From NCBI GenBank assembly GCA_028283655.1, contig JAPWKE010000003.1, positions 1,488,001-1,552,000 on the forward strand: a stretch of 64,000 nucleotides of DNA, in the 5' to 3' direction. This document shows, one piece after another, positions 17,335 to 26,383 of the stretch; position 1 is the stretch's first letter; every line of letters starts with the position of its first letter. Under the pieces are notes generated by a model. It saw nothing but the letters and a program-made list of their open reading frames with translations, was not told the origin of the DNA and did no database searches. The DNA is from Acidobacteriaceae bacterium. Lineage in GTDB: Bacteria; Acidobacteriota; Terriglobia; Terriglobales; Acidobacteriaceae. The position numbers and the translations under genes are program-made.

Positions 17335-17363
17335 CTAGTACGCAGCAGCTTGAAGTTTGGTTC

Positions 17364-19268
17364 TTACTTCTCGCTATCTACGTACTCGGCGTCGATCACG
17401 CCTTCGTCCTTCTTCGGCTCTTCAGCCGTCGCGCCTGCAGCAGGAGCCGCTTCGCCCGTCGCAGCATTGGCCTTGTACACAGCCTCTGCCAGCTTGTGGC
17501 TCGACGTCGTCAGACGCTCACGCGCTGCATCCATCTCGGTCGCCGAAGGATCACCCGACAGAGTCGTCTTCGCGTCAGCAAGGGCAGTTTCTACCTCGCT
17601 CTTATCCGCGTCCGCAACCTTGTCACCGCTCTCCTTCAGCATCTTCTCGACGTTGTAAACCATCGAGTCGAGCTGATTGCGGCTTTCGATCTTCTCCTTC
17701 ACTTCCTTGTCTTCGGCCGCGTGAGCTTCGGCTTCCTTCGCCATCCGCTCAACCTCTTCCTTCGACAAGCCAGACGAACTCGTGATCACAATCTTCGCGT
17801 CCTTGCCCGTTGCGTTGTCCTTGGCAAAGACATTCAGAATGCCGTTCGCATCGATATCGAACGTGACCTCGATCTGCGGCACGCCACGCTGCGCCGGCAT
17901 AATGCCGCCCAGCTTGAACTTGCCCAGCGTACGGTTGCCGTTCGCCATCGGACGCTCACCCTGCATCACGTGAACCTCAACCTCGGTCTGGTTATCAGCC
18001 GCCGTCGAGAACGTCTCCGACTTCTTCGTCGGGATCGTCGTGTTGCGCGGGATCATCGGCGTCGCCACTCCACCCATCGTCTCGATCGAGAGCGTCAGAG
18101 GAGTCACATCCAGCAGCAGCAGGTCCTTCACATCGCCGGCAAGTACGCCAGCCTGAACCGCTGCACCGATCGCCACAACCTCATCCGGGTTCACACCCTT
18201 ATGCGGTTCCTTACCGAACAGGTCCTTCACCAGCTTCTGGATCGCCGGCATACGAGTCTGGCCACCGACAAGAACAACCTCGTCGATCTTCGAAGCGTCC
18301 ACGCCTGCATCCTTCATCGCCTGCTTGCACGGTCCAACCGACTTCTCCAGCAGGTCAGCCACAAGCTGCTCCAGCTTCGCGCGGCTCAGCGTGCGAACCA
18401 GGTGCTTCGGTCCCGAGGCATCTGCCGTAATAAACGGCAGGTTGATCTCAGTCTCCTGCGCAGTCGAAAGCTCGATCTTCGCGCGCTCTGCGGCGTCCTT
18501 CAAACGCTGCAGCGCCATCTCGTTGCCCTTCGAGCTCAGGTCAAGACCTGACTCGTTCTTGAACTCCGAAATCAGCCACTCCACAATGCGCTGGTCGAGA
18601 TTGTCGCCGCCCAGGTGAGTATCACCGTTGGTCGACTTCACTTCGATCACGCCATCGCCCACTTCGAGGATCGAGACGTCGAACGTACCGCCACCGAAGT
18701 CATACACCACGATGGTTTCGTCCTTCTTCTTGTCCAGGCCGTAGGCCAGCGCAGCCGCAGTCGGCTCGTTGACGATACGCTTCACATCCAGACCGGCAAT
18801 CTTGCCCGCATCCTTCGTCGCCTGGCGCTGGGCATCGTTGAAGTACGCCGGAACCGTGATCACAGCCTCGGTCACCGAGGTGCCAAGATAGTCTTCCGCA
18901 GCCTTCTTGAGCTTCTGCAGGATCATCGCCGAAACTTCAGGCGCCGAGTACTCCTTACCCTGCGCCATGATGCCGACGTTGTCGCCCTGGGCAACAACCT
19001 TGTACGGCACCATCTTCATCTCGTCGTTTACTTCGCTCTGACGACGGCCCATGAAGCGCTTCACGGAGTAAATCGTGTTCTCCGGATTCGTAATCGCCTG
19101 GCGCTTCGCCACCTGGCCCACCAAACGCTCGCCGTTCTTCGTGAACGCAACGATAGACGGCGTGGTACGACCACCCTCTTCGTTTGCAATCACCTTCGGC
19201 TCGCCGCCTTCCATCACAGCGACGCAGCTGTTCGTGGTGCCAAGGTCAATACCAATAATCTTTGCCAT
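17364..19268 (-). CDS. dnaK: Chaperone DnaK (Hsp70)
   Basis: 634 residues, full length. The actin-type ATPase domain has [14 protein letters not shown] (5-18), the phosphate-2 loop [13 protein letters not shown] and the adenosine motif [10 protein letters not shown]. The linker [13 protein letters not shown] precedes the substrate-binding beta domain ([14 protein letters not shown]) and a helical lid, which ends in an Ala/Gly-rich tail and a negatively charged terminus. It is the central ATP-driven folding chaperone. Regulation is visible: a TTGACA -35 box overlapped by a HAIR-like HspR operator lies about 80 bases upstream. AGGGG precedes the ATG. Confidence 0.97.
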   Translation of the reverse strand: MAKIIGIDLGTTNSCVAVMEGGEPKVIANEEGGRTTPSIVAFTKNGERLVGQVAKRQAITNPENTIYSVKRFMGRRQSEVNDEMKMVPYKVVAQGDNVGIMAQGKEYSAPEVSAMILQKLKKAAEDYLGTSVTEAVITVPAYFNDAQRQATKDAGKIAGLDVKRIVNEPTAAALAYGLDKKKDETIVVYDFGGGTFDVSILEVGDGVIEVKSTNGDTHLGGDNLDQRIVEWLISEFKNESGLDLSSKGNEMALQRLKDAAERAKIELSTAQETEINLPFITADASGPKHLVRTLSRAKLEQLVADLLEKSVGPCKQAMKDAGVDASKIDEVVLVGGQTRMPAIQKLVKDLFGKEPHKGVNPDEVVAIGAAVQAGVLAGDVKDLLLLDVTPLTLSIETMGGVATPMIPRNTTIPTKKSETFSTAADNQTEVEVHVMQGERPMANGNRTLGKFKLGGIMPAQRGVPQIEVTFDIDANGILNVFAKDNATGKDAKIVITSSSGLSKEEVERMAKEAEAHAAEDKEVKEKIESRNQLDSMVYNVEKMLKESGDKVADADKSEVETALADAKTTLSGDPSATEMDAARERLTTSSHKLAEAVYKANAATGEAAPAAGATAEEPKKDEGVIDAEYVDSEK

Positions 19269-19330
19269 TTTGTCGTTTCCCCTGACCGGCCGCTTCCCGA
19301 AGCCGGTGAACTGACATCCTCAGTCTCACA

Positions 19331-19351
19331 CTTGAGTGAGTTACTGTCAAC
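19331..19351 (-). promoter_or_regulatory. HAIR-like HspR operator on the dnaK -35 box
   Basis: On the plus strand the element reads CTTGAGT-GAGTTAC-TGTCAAC. One arm is a perfect HAIR half-site, and the other keeps TCAA with exact 11-base spacing between the TTGA and TCAA cores, as in CTTGAGT-N7-ACTCAAG. On the minus strand (dnaK direction) positions 19350-19345 read TTGACA, a consensus -35 box, so a bound repressor would block it. The hspR gene is in the same window. Confidence 0.7.
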
Positions 19352-19432
19352 TATTTTGATGTACCGGATCACCAAAGGTTGCATCCGTTTCTCACCGGCC
19401 CGACGCCCTCGCCGAAAGGCACTCCGCCGAAA

Positions 19433-19460
19433 CCCATCTATGTCAGCCCATCTATGTCAG
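19433..19460 (+). repeat. Tandem 14-bp direct repeat upstream of a secreted-protein gene
   Basis: CCCATCTATGTCAG occurs twice head to tail (19433-19446 and 19447-19460). The second copy runs into the short inverted repeat TGTCAG-A-CTGACA (19455-19467), ending 6 bases before the ATG at 19474. It could be an operator or a slippage product in the leader. Confidence 0.5.
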
Positions 19461-19473
19461 ACTGACAGAACAA

Positions 19474-20277
19474 ATGCGCCGTCAAACCCTCATAGCCCTG
19501 CTTCTCGCGCTCTGCACCGCCGCCTCCGCCCAGACAGCCACGCCCGCAGACACCCTCCACCAGGCACTCGCAGACCTCCGCAGCGCCACGAAGGGACAAA
19601 ACCGCTTCACGTATCGCGACATCCGCAACCAGAGCCTGCTCGACGGCCACGGACGCCGCACCCACAGCACGGCTCGCGACTATGACGTGACCTGGCTCGG
19701 CGATAAGCCCTACTACAAGTTGATCGCAGAAGGCGGCCGCGAGTTGACCGGCCATGCCCGCGACGCGGAAGAGAACCGCTACCTCAACGCAGTCGCCACC
19801 CGCACCAAGCTCGTCCCAACCGACACCGACATCCAGAACGCCCGTGCTGGCGTCGACCTTTTCCGGGTCATCGACATTGACTACAAACTGAGCGTCCTTA
19901 GAACCGAAACCTCCCCCGTCGGCCCGGTTCTGGTCCTACAGGCCACCCCGGAGGCATCCGCAACCCCGGCCACCGAAGGTTCCTGCCACTGGCGCTACAC
20001 CATCTGGATCGCGCTCACCCCGCACATGCTCCAGCACTACCGTGCCGATGCGCCAGACGACGCTATCGAAGGCTGCAGCACCTCTACAGCGGAAGAGTGG
20101 TTCAAAGAACTCGACGGCCTGCCCTACGCCTACCACTTCGAGAGCCACATCACCCACGTCCACAACGGCAAAGACCAGGGCACGACCGTCTCAGAAGACA
20201 ACATGACCAGCTTCCGCCACTTCCACGCGGTCGCCGACGACTCCGCCCCCGTAGACGCTCCCAGCACCCCAAACTAA
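19474..20277 (+). CDS. Secreted protein of unknown function
   Basis: 267 residues with a signal peptide (MRRQTLIALLLALCTAASAQ). The mature part begins with a helical DTLHQALADLRSATK and contains two cysteines (GSCHWRY, EGCSTS) that may form a disulphide, and a block of beta-rich sequence with many Tyr, Asp and His residues near the end (TSFRHFHAVADDS). I recognise no family or catalytic motif. It is monocistronic, divergent from dnaK and preceded by a short direct/inverted repeat. Confidence 0.6.
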   Translation: MRRQTLIALLLALCTAASAQTATPADTLHQALADLRSATKGQNRFTYRDIRNQSLLDGHGRRTHSTARDYDVTWLGDKPYYKLIAEGGRELTGHARDAEENRYLNAVATRTKLVPTDTDIQNARAGVDLFRVIDIDYKLSVLRTETSPVGPVLVLQATPEASATPATEGSCHWRYTIWIALTPHMLQHYRADAPDDAIEGCSTSTAEEWFKELDGLPYAYHFESHITHVHNGKDQGTTVSEDNMTSFRHFHAVADDSAPVDAPSTPN

Positions 20278-20513
20278 CCCGGAAAACTCCCCACAAATAG
20301 TCGCCACCAGACCAACATCGCTGTCGTTCGAGCAAGAACTCCGTGCCTCTCCGTTCCACCGTGGCCTCCGTGTTCGCTTTTCCGCCAAAACTCGTAGCAA
20401 AACTTGGCGTCGTAGCGTCTTGCTTCCCTCCCTTCGGAAAACAAGTCAGCTCCGAGCAATCGAGTGCACACTCGCTTTTCCGCCCCCGAAGTTGTTACCC
20501 TAGAAAGCAATCT

Positions 20514-20596
20514 GCGGGAGTGGTGAAATGGCAGACACGCAGGTCTTAGAAGCCTGTGCCCTAGGCGTGAGGGTTCGAGTCCCTCCTCCCGCACCA
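20514..20596 (+). tRNA. tRNA-Leu (anticodon TAG)
   Basis: Acceptor GCGGGAG (20514-20520) pairs with CTCCCGC (20586-20592), then discriminator A and an encoded CCA. The anticodon stem CAGGT/GCCTG holds the loop CTTAGAA, giving anticodon TAG. The long variable arm (GCCCTAGGCGTGAGG region) and the T arm GTTCGAGTC are typical of a class II leucine tRNA. Confidence 0.95.
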
Positions 20597-20639
20597 AATT
20601 TTCTTCTTGCAGCACCTGCTGCGCCTTAGAAAGAGCCTC

Positions 20640-20960
20640 ATGAGCCAGACCATCACGCAGCCGGACAACACCCGCATCGTTCTCGACAAGACCCCCGACT
20701 ACCGCGACTCCTACGCCAACAGCGTCCAGGTTCGCCTCTCCGTCTGGGACTTCCGCCTCATCTTCGGCACGCTCGAGCAGACCGCAGCAGACCAGGTCAA
20801 CATCGAGAACTTCCAGGGCATCTACCTGAGCCCGCAGCAGGCCAAGGCCCTGCAGAGCATCCTCGGCCAGAACATCGCGCAGTACGAGCAGAACTTCGGC
20901 GAAATCTCGCTCGATCCTCCTGCCGTTCCGCGCCCCGCGAACACCGCAAACTTCAACTAA
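20640..20960 (+). CDS. DUF3467 family protein
   Basis: A 106-residue soluble protein. The core SYANSVQVRLSVWDFRLIFG, then GIYLSPQQAKALQSILGQNIAQYE, is the DUF3467 pattern, a small domain found widely in bacteria with no settled function. The Pro-rich tail is variable. The ATG at 20640 follows AAAGAG. It begins 44 bases after tRNA-Leu and may use its own promoter in between or read through from the tRNA. Confidence 0.75.
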   Translation: MSQTITQPDNTRIVLDKTPDYRDSYANSVQVRLSVWDFRLIFGTLEQTAADQVNIENFQGIYLSPQQAKALQSILGQNIAQYEQNFGEISLDPPAVPRPANTANFN

Positions 20961-21087
20961 TGCGACGCACACGCTAGAGCCCAGGCCGGCATCAGCCGCC
21001 TGGGCTTTGGTGCATCTGGAGCAATACCGCAAACCGGCACTCCAGCTCAAGCCAATTCTCAAATTTGTTCTCCTGAGCCACCTACAC

Positions 21088-22656
21088 TTGACGACGACCT
21101 TCCGCACAGCCTCCAGCCGCATCGCCGCGTTGCCCACGCCGCTGCTCTTCGTGCTCCTCTGGGCCACAGTCGCCATCACGCACCTCACGCTGCTGCACCT
21201 GCCCTACTACTGGGATGAAGGCGGCTACTACATCCCCGCCGCGCTGGACTTCTACCACCGCTGGACGCTCATCCCCGAGTTCACCAACGCGCACCCGCCG
21301 TTGCCCAATGTCGTCCTCGGCCTGCTCTGGCATGTCACCGGATACCATATCCTCGCCACACGCCTCTGCGCCGCAGCCTTCGCCGCTGCGGGGCTTACCG
21401 CCGTCTTCCGCATTACCGAACGCCTCCTCAGCGCCCCCGCAGCCATCGCGCTTACGGCCCTCACGGCCGCTTACCCCATCTGGTTCGCGCAGTCCACGCT
21501 CGCCCATGCGGACATCTTTGCCGCCGCCTTCACGCTCTGGGCCTTCGCCTTCTACTTCCAGACACTCGACCGCCAGCCGCTGCCCAAGCTCCTCGCCATC
21601 GCCGCGCTCTTCTCGCTCGCCGCCCTCAGCAAAGAGACCGCGATCGTTGAACCAGCCGCACTCGCTGCGCTGGAGCTCTATCTTCTGGCCTTCGGCAAAC
21701 GAGGCTGCCCGCGCCGCTTCGGCGCCCTCAGCTTCCCCGTCATCCCGCTCATCGGCTGGTACCTCTACCACCACCACAAGACCGGCTTCACCTTCGGCAA
21801 CCCCGAGTACCTGCGCTACAACGCCACCGCGAACTTCACCGTCGCGCACGTCTCAGAAGCACTGCGCTACCGCTTCGTCCACCTGACCTGGCAGCGCAAC
21901 CTCTGGCTTCCGCTCGTGCTTGCCGCGGCCTGCCTACTGCTCGAACGCAGAACCCGGCCCGCCAACGCGCTCACGCAACCCGCGCTCGTCACCGTTTCCG
22001 TTCTCTATGTCGCCAACTGGATTGCTTTCTCCGTCCTCGGCGGCGCTCTGCTTACGCGCTACCTGCTGCCGGTCTATCCGCTCATCCTGCTGGTCTGCAT
22101 CGACATCTGGCGCCGCCGTACGAACCTCTGGCCGCTCCTCGCCGCCTTCTCGTTCCTGGCCTTCTTCATCGCGATCTGGGTCAACCCCGCCGTCTCCTTC
22201 GCCCCGGAAGACAACCTCACCTATCGCGACATGATCGTCGTCCACCAGGACGCCGCCCACTTCGTCGAGCAGCACTTCCCCAACGCTACCGTCCTGACCG
22301 CATGGCCCATGGCGGCCGATCTCTTCCGTCCCGAACTCGGCTACGTGCAACACCGCATGAAGGTCACCTCGGTCGATAACTTCTCGTTGCCTGAAATCCA
22401 AAAAGCCGCGCAGAAGCCCGGAAGCTTCGACACGGCCATCGTCTTCACCACACACTTCATGTCGCCCGCGCTCGAGCGCTACCTGGCCAGCCACCCTGGC
22501 AGTTCCCGCGGCCGCGAGTTCGACAAGGACCGCGACCTCACCCCCGAAGAAATCGCCGCAATGCTAGGCGGCAAAGTCGTCTGGAAAGAGAACCGCGACG
22601 GAGAATCCGCCGCCGTCCTCCGCTTCAACCGCATCTACGAAGCCTCTCTCCGCTAA
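21088..22656 (+). CDS. GT39/PMT-type membrane glycosyltransferase
   Basis: About 522 residues with roughly ten membrane helices. YYWDEGGYYIPAAL is the catalytic Asp/Glu loop after the first membrane segment, and NAHPPLPNVVLG replaces the FEKPPL motif, a variant common in the dolichyl-phosphate-mannose-type PMT_2 group. A periplasmic C-terminal domain follows (LGYVQHRMKVTSVD). The start is uncertain: TTG at 21088 gives a short N-terminus typical of the family, whereas TTG 21007 or GTG 21010 would add 27 or 26 residues; none has a strong ribosome-binding site. Unlike the pair at 3342-7158, it stands alone and is followed by a dispersed repeat. Confidence 0.8.
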   Translation: MTTTFRTASSRIAALPTPLLFVLLWATVAITHLTLLHLPYYWDEGGYYIPAALDFYHRWTLIPEFTNAHPPLPNVVLGLLWHVTGYHILATRLCAAAFAAAGLTAVFRITERLLSAPAAIALTALTAAYPIWFAQSTLAHADIFAAAFTLWAFAFYFQTLDRQPLPKLLAIAALFSLAALSKETAIVEPAALAALELYLLAFGKRGCPRRFGALSFPVIPLIGWYLYHHHKTGFTFGNPEYLRYNATANFTVAHVSEALRYRFVHLTWQRNLWLPLVLAAACLLLERRTRPANALTQPALVTVSVLYVANWIAFSVLGGALLTRYLLPVYPLILLVCIDIWRRRTNLWPLLAAFSFLAFFIAIWVNPAVSFAPEDNLTYRDMIVVHQDAAHFVEQHFPNATVLTAWPMAADLFRPELGYVQHRMKVTSVDNFSLPEIQKAAQKPGSFDTAIVFTTHFMSPALERYLASHPGSSRGREFDKDRDLTPEEIAAMLGGKVVWKENRDGESAAVLRFNRIYEASLR

Positions 22657-22710
22657 CTGCGAAGGCCCCGACACTTGCCACAAGCCAAAGGCGCTGCGAG
22701 CCGTAAAGAA

Positions 22711-22760
22711 TCCTTCGCGCAACCTTAGAGCACCTCAGCACTCGTTGCGTCGAAGCTCTT
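22711..22760 (+). repeat. Dispersed intergenic repeat, copy B (short)
   Basis: The segment runs from TCCTTCGCGCAACC to TTGCGTCGAAGCTCTT in the gap between the GT39 gene and the convergent GNAT gene. It matches the framework of the longer copies at 29609 and 35764, and its last 15 bases are nearly identical to theirs. Confidence 0.6.
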
Positions 22761-22793
22761 TGCTTCCCGACCACAAACCTTCGGCAGGCAAAC

Positions 22794-23264
22794 CTACCCC
22801 AGCCGCTTCCGATACACCATCGCATCCAGCCCGTCGCCATAAAACGCCTCGACGGTATGCCCACGCTCGAACCCCAGCCACTCATAAAACCGAATAGCAC
22901 CCTCGTTGCCGACGTACACATGCAGCAGCAGCGCCCCGCAGCCAGCCTCACGAGCCACGGTCTCCGCCTGCGACATCAACGCCTGCGCCAGCCCGCGCCG
23001 CCGCCACGCCGGAGCCACATCCAGCGTCACCACGTACCCCGCACTTCCGGTTGGAGCCCGCTCTATATGAGTGATCGCAAACCCCGCTAGCGACTCGCCC
23101 GCGACCGCCACACCCACACGAGCACGCTTGGCCTCCGCAAACCGCCGCATCGACAGCTTCGAAAAGCGAAACTCCGGCTCAAAGCAAACCTCGTCCAGCC
23201 GAAACATCGCCTCAAAGTCGCCCGGCAAATACCCCCGTAACGTTACCCCTTCAGGTAGATCCAT
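22794..23264 (-). CDS. GNAT-family N-acetyltransferase (RimI-like)
   Basis: 156 residues. YVVTLDVAPAWRRRGLAQALM contains the acetyl-CoA pyrophosphate loop (R/Q-x-x-G-x-A), and LLHVYVGNEGAIRFYEWLGFE is the second half of the fold, as in RimI-type enzymes. Substrate unknown. The ATG at 23264 overlaps the stop of the GntR gene by one base (TGATG), so the two form an operon with coupled translation; a GTG three bases earlier is an alternative start. Confidence 0.8.
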   Translation of the reverse strand: MDLPEGVTLRGYLPGDFEAMFRLDEVCFEPEFRFSKLSMRRFAEAKRARVGVAVAGESLAGFAITHIERAPTGSAGYVVTLDVAPAWRRRGLAQALMSQAETVAREAGCGALLLHVYVGNEGAIRFYEWLGFERGHTVEAFYGDGLDAMVYRKRLG

Positions 23265-24028
23265 CACGAAGCCGGCTGCAGTTTCTTGTCCGTCTTCCTC
23301 GTTCGAGGAGTACGCGCCGGAGCCTCCGGCGTATCGTCGCTCGTTAAATGTTCTTCCACATGCTGCAGATGCCGACGCATCGCCCGCCGCGCATCGTTCG
23401 GGTTCCGACCGGAGATCGCCGCGTAGATCTCTTCATGGTCCTTCAGCGCCGCCTCCTGGTGCAGGTCCAACCCGGCCCGCTGGCTCAAACGGTGGTACAT
23501 CGGCGCAAACATTCCAGCCCATAACCCGTCCACGATGGACGCCAGCACAGAATTCTTGGCCGCCTCGCCAATCGCTACATGGAACTGCCGGTCGCTCACC
23601 TGGGCGTTCGTCTTCGATTGCACCATCTTGCGCATCTGCTGCAGCGTCTTCTCAATCTTCTGCAGATCGCTCGCCGAAGCGTACAACGCCGCGTCGGCCG
23701 CAATCTCACCTTCGATCAGGATTCTCGCCCGCAGCAGCTCAAACGGCCCCGGTCCCGAGTCCAGCACCAGCGACATCGGGTTCACGCTCTCACGAACGTA
23801 CGCTCCCGACCCTGAGCGAATCTCCAACTCGCCCGCAATCTCCAGCGCCACCATCGCCTCTCGTATCGTGGGGCGACTCACCCCGCATACCTTCGCCAGA
23901 TCGATCTCACCCGGCAGCCGCGCTCCCGGCTCCAGTCCGTGCTCTGCGATGTAGCGCGAAATGCGAGCGGCTATTTCCTGATATCTGCGTTGGGTCTTCA
24001 CGAATCGTCTGGTGCTCCTGTCCCGCAT
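23264..24028 (-). CDS. FadR/GntR-family transcriptional regulator (FCD domain)
   Basis: 254 residues. The N-terminal winged helix (EPGARLPGEIDLAKVCGVSR, then PTIREAMVALEIAGELEIR) is the GntR DNA-binding domain. The helical FCD effector domain begins near residue 95 (ELLRARILIEGEIAADAALYA) and carries the Asp/His residues for metal or carboxylate ligands (DRQFHVAIGEAA, DHEEIYAAI). A basic tail (RTPRTRKTDKKL) follows. Regulators of this type usually sense acids or sugar acids, but no catabolic operon adjoins; the only partner is the coupled GNAT gene. Confidence 0.85.
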   Translation of the reverse strand: MRDRSTRRFVKTQRRYQEIAARISRYIAEHGLEPGARLPGEIDLAKVCGVSRPTIREAMVALEIAGELEIRSGSGAYVRESVNPMSLVLDSGPGPFELLRARILIEGEIAADAALYASASDLQKIEKTLQQMRKMVQSKTNAQVSDRQFHVAIGEAAKNSVLASIVDGLWAGMFAPMYHRLSQRAGLDLHQEAALKDHEEIYAAISGRNPNDARRAMRRHLQHVEEHLTSDDTPEAPARTPRTRKTDKKLQPAS

Positions 24029-24140
24029 ATCCTAACTCGCAAATTGCACAACTCGCGAGTCACGAACCCTCAACAGCACACGTTTCTCCGCAATTGGTCG
24101 CCATCCCGAGCGCGATGCGGGTTCTCCTGACCACAGCCAA

Positions 24141-24190
24141 ACCCTTCGCGACCCCTTTGCGCTCTTCGCGCCCTCTGCATCGAAGCTCTC
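24141..24190 (+). repeat. Dispersed intergenic repeat, copy C (short)
   Basis: The segment runs from ACCCTTCGCGACCC through TTTGCGCTCTTCGCGCCC to TGCATCGAAGCTCTC in the 390-base gap upstream of the GntR gene. The framework is shared with copies A, B, D and E. The rest of the gap, to 24418, holds no gene or hairpin that I can support. Confidence 0.5.
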
Positions 24191-24418
24191 CCGCCTTTTG
24201 CCACAAGCTCAAATGACATCACAAACTCCGCCAAATCTGTGGAAATCCAGCACAAAACTCGAATAATACACACAGGCGCCCCACCGCAAACCAAGACAGG
24301 TCAGCAGGATGCGCTCGATATCTAAACTAGAAACGAAGCCGGAACGGAAAATCCACAGAATAGTCGCAACGCGACCTTCCGGAGAGATAGCACTCTTGAT
24401 TTTCTGGAAAGAGGAGAA

Positions 24419-24493
<75 letters not shown>

Positions 24494-24623
24494 TCGCGTT
24501 TTGACGCTGCAACCAGGCGGCTGCTCCTTCATTTTTATAACACAAATCTTCTTCCACAGGGGCGTTTTTGACCTCACTTTCTACCTGGGGCTACAGCCGA
24601 TCCACCATATCTTCCTGATTCCA

Positions 24624-25379
24624 CTATGGATAAAGCAGAACCGCAATTTGAAATGCAGTGAACTCCCCTGCTCCATGCGCCGGGCATGCCCCAACCTCCG
24701 CCTGCCGGAACTGCCCGCTCGCCAACTTCGCTTTCAGCTGGTCCGGCAATCGCGTCAGATCACCTGCCGTGAAGCGCATCACAAACCACGGCTCACGGCT
24801 CCCGGAGTACCCGCTCTGCATCGCGCAGGTCGCCCTGGCGTCCGCAGCATCCGGCAGCAGGAGAACGTCCTGGTTGGCCTGTGAGACCAGCGCAGCCACC
24901 TGCTGCTCCTGCTCCTCCAGACTCAGGTTCTTCACCGTGCGCTCGAAGTCTTCCACCGCATAGAGCTCACCATCGCGCTCCAGAACCCGGATCGCCACCG
25001 CATCCACCCGACTATCCAGAATGTTCTCTCGATGATGCGGCGAGTTCATCCACGCCTCGTGAATTCGAACCGCCGTCGGAGCCATCGCCACATTCTCCGC
25101 TATCGTCGAGAAATGCGCCCCCACCAGCCGCCCTCGCGCCGACAAATCGGGCTCCCCCGCGTACTGGTGCGAGATCGACCGCCGCTCCGCCATCTCTCGC
25201 GCGTGGTTCTCTGCCGCGCGATACAGCGTGTCGTCCCAGCGCAACGGTTGCAGCCCAACCTGCGTCCGCTCGGCATTGACCGCCTGGAACAGGTAGCGCT
25301 CCGAAACCGTGCGCTGCGCCTCAGCAGAGAGCGCCAGACCAGCCAGCAGGACTACCCCAATCAGAGCCCGAATCCTCAT
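24624..25379 (-). CDS. Secreted CAP/SCP-domain protein
   Basis: 251 residues with a signal peptide (MRIRALIGVVLLAGLALSAEA). The CAP domain starts with NAERTQVGLQPLRWDDTLYR and includes AENHAREMAERRSISHQYAG with one conserved His, a central IAENVAM block and HEAWMNSPHHRENILDSRVD with the second His, the usual cavity-forming set. The C-terminal 80 residues are an unrelated extension with two cysteines. CAP proteins are secreted and bind lipids or act as weak proteases or nucleases; the role here is unknown. The stop lies 30 bases from the end of the sugar-nucleotide operon's fcl-like gene start region on the same strand. Confidence 0.8.
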   Translation of the reverse strand: MRIRALIGVVLLAGLALSAEAQRTVSERYLFQAVNAERTQVGLQPLRWDDTLYRAAENHAREMAERRSISHQYAGEPDLSARGRLVGAHFSTIAENVAMAPTAVRIHEAWMNSPHHRENILDSRVDAVAIRVLERDGELYAVEDFERTVKNLSLEEQEQQVAALVSQANQDVLLLPDAADARATCAMQSGYSGSREPWFVMRFTAGDLTRLPDQLKAKLASGQFRQAEVGACPAHGAGEFTAFQIAVLLYP

Positions 25380-25412
25380 ACCGGTATAGACCCAATCTCT
25401 CGCAAAAAGCTG

Positions 25413-26381
25413 CTACAGGCGATCTCGAACCGCCGCGTACGTCCTGCGCAACCCGTCTTCTAACCTTACGCCACTACACCATCCAAGATTAGATAAGCCA
25501 CTACATTCCAGCAGTTTACAAGGAGAACCATCAGGCTTACTTGAATCAAATTCAAGCCTGCCAGTAAAGCCCACCACCCGGCAGACCATCTCTGCCAGCT
25601 CCCGAATCGTGTCATCCTCACCCACCCCGACGTTCAACAGCGGAAGCACCTCCCCAGCGACCAACGGAGCCCACCGCTCCTCGGGGAGCCCCAGCAGATG
25701 CACACAGGCCTCGGCAAAGTCATCAGCGAAGAGCAGCTCACGGCGCGGTGTTCCGCTGCCCCACACCTCCATGGACGCCTCCCCCGCCAGCTTCGCGCGA
25801 TGCGCCTTTCGCAGCAGGCTCGCCAGCACCTGCGACCTCTCCGGCTCAAAGTGATCGTCCGGCCCGTAGAGGTTCGACGGCGCCAGCGCCAGGAACTGCG
25901 TCCCATACTGCCGGTTCATCGCCCAGCACTGCTCAATCCCTGCGATCTTTGCCAGCGCGTACGGCCTCACCGTCGGCTCCAGCTCCCCGGTCAACAGGTG
26001 TTCCTCGCGCATCGGCTGCGGACACTCCCTCGGATAGATCGCCGAGGAGGCCACAAACAGCAGACGCCGTACCCCACTCTGCCGCGCTGCCTGCAGCACC
26101 GAATCCTGAATCAGCAGATTGTCCGTCAAAAACTCCGTCGGCGCGCTGCGCATGATGCCCAACCCGCCAACTTTCGCCGCAGCCAGAATCACCCACTCCG
26201 GCCTCTCAGACGCAAAAAACGCCGAGGTAGCCTCGGCGTTTCTCAAATCCAGTTCGTCATGCGAGCGCAGCAGCAGATTGTCGTAGCCCTGAGCCCCCAG
26301 CACACGAAGCAGAGCACGCCCCACCAACCCACGGTGCCCCGCCACGAAGATCCGAGCGCTACGATCTGCAGCCAGCCCCAT
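25413..26381 (-). CDS. Fcl/WcaG-like NAD(P)-dependent 4-keto-sugar reductase, epimerase residues missing
   Basis: 322 residues, strongly similar in layout to GDP-L-fucose synthase: GHRGLVG (15-21), AAAKVGGLG, YALAKIAG with Tyr 141/Lys 145, NLYGP, GSGTPRREL and SKPDGSPCKLLE. However, the two residues that carry out the C3/C5 epimerisation in E. coli Fcl, Cys 109 and His 179, align with Ala 114 (SSAIYP instead of SSCIYP) and Gln 184 (RSQVL instead of NSHVI). The reductase triad (Ser 113/Tyr/Lys) is kept. It may therefore act only as a reductase. It follows the WecG-like gene with two bases between stop and start. No gmd gene is in the window. Confidence 0.8.
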   Translation of the reverse strand: MGLAADRSARIFVAGHRGLVGRALLRVLGAQGYDNLLLRSHDELDLRNAEATSAFFASERPEWVILAAAKVGGLGIMRSAPTEFLTDNLLIQDSVLQAARQSGVRRLLFVASSAIYPRECPQPMREEHLLTGELEPTVRPYALAKIAGIEQCWAMNRQYGTQFLALAPSNLYGPDDHFEPERSQVLASLLRKAHRAKLAGEASMEVWGSGTPRRELLFADDFAEACVHLLGLPEERWAPLVAGEVLPLLNVGVGEDDTIRELAEMVCRVVGFTGRLEFDSSKPDGSPCKLLECSGLSNLGWCSGVRLEDGLRRTYAAVRDRL

Positions 26382-26383
26382 CG

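Noticed and set aside
17496-18551. Plus-strand frame opposite dnaK, and similar ones opposite metH (60222-61916) and hpnJ (52350-53618)
   Set aside because: Arg/His/Leu-rich shadow frames of strongly conserved genes on the other strand; no motif of their own.
20341-20430. Sequence with CCGTGCCTCTCCGTTCCACCG-like text before tRNA-Leu as a sixth copy of the dispersed repeat
   Set aside because: Only a short part (GGCGTCGTAGCGTCTTGC) resembles the repeat end; the rest fits a different low-complexity pattern, so it was not counted.
20274-21188. Minus-strand frame of 304 codons
   Set aside because: It covers tRNA-Leu and lies opposite DUF3467 and the start of the GT39 gene; an RNA gene inside makes it implausible.
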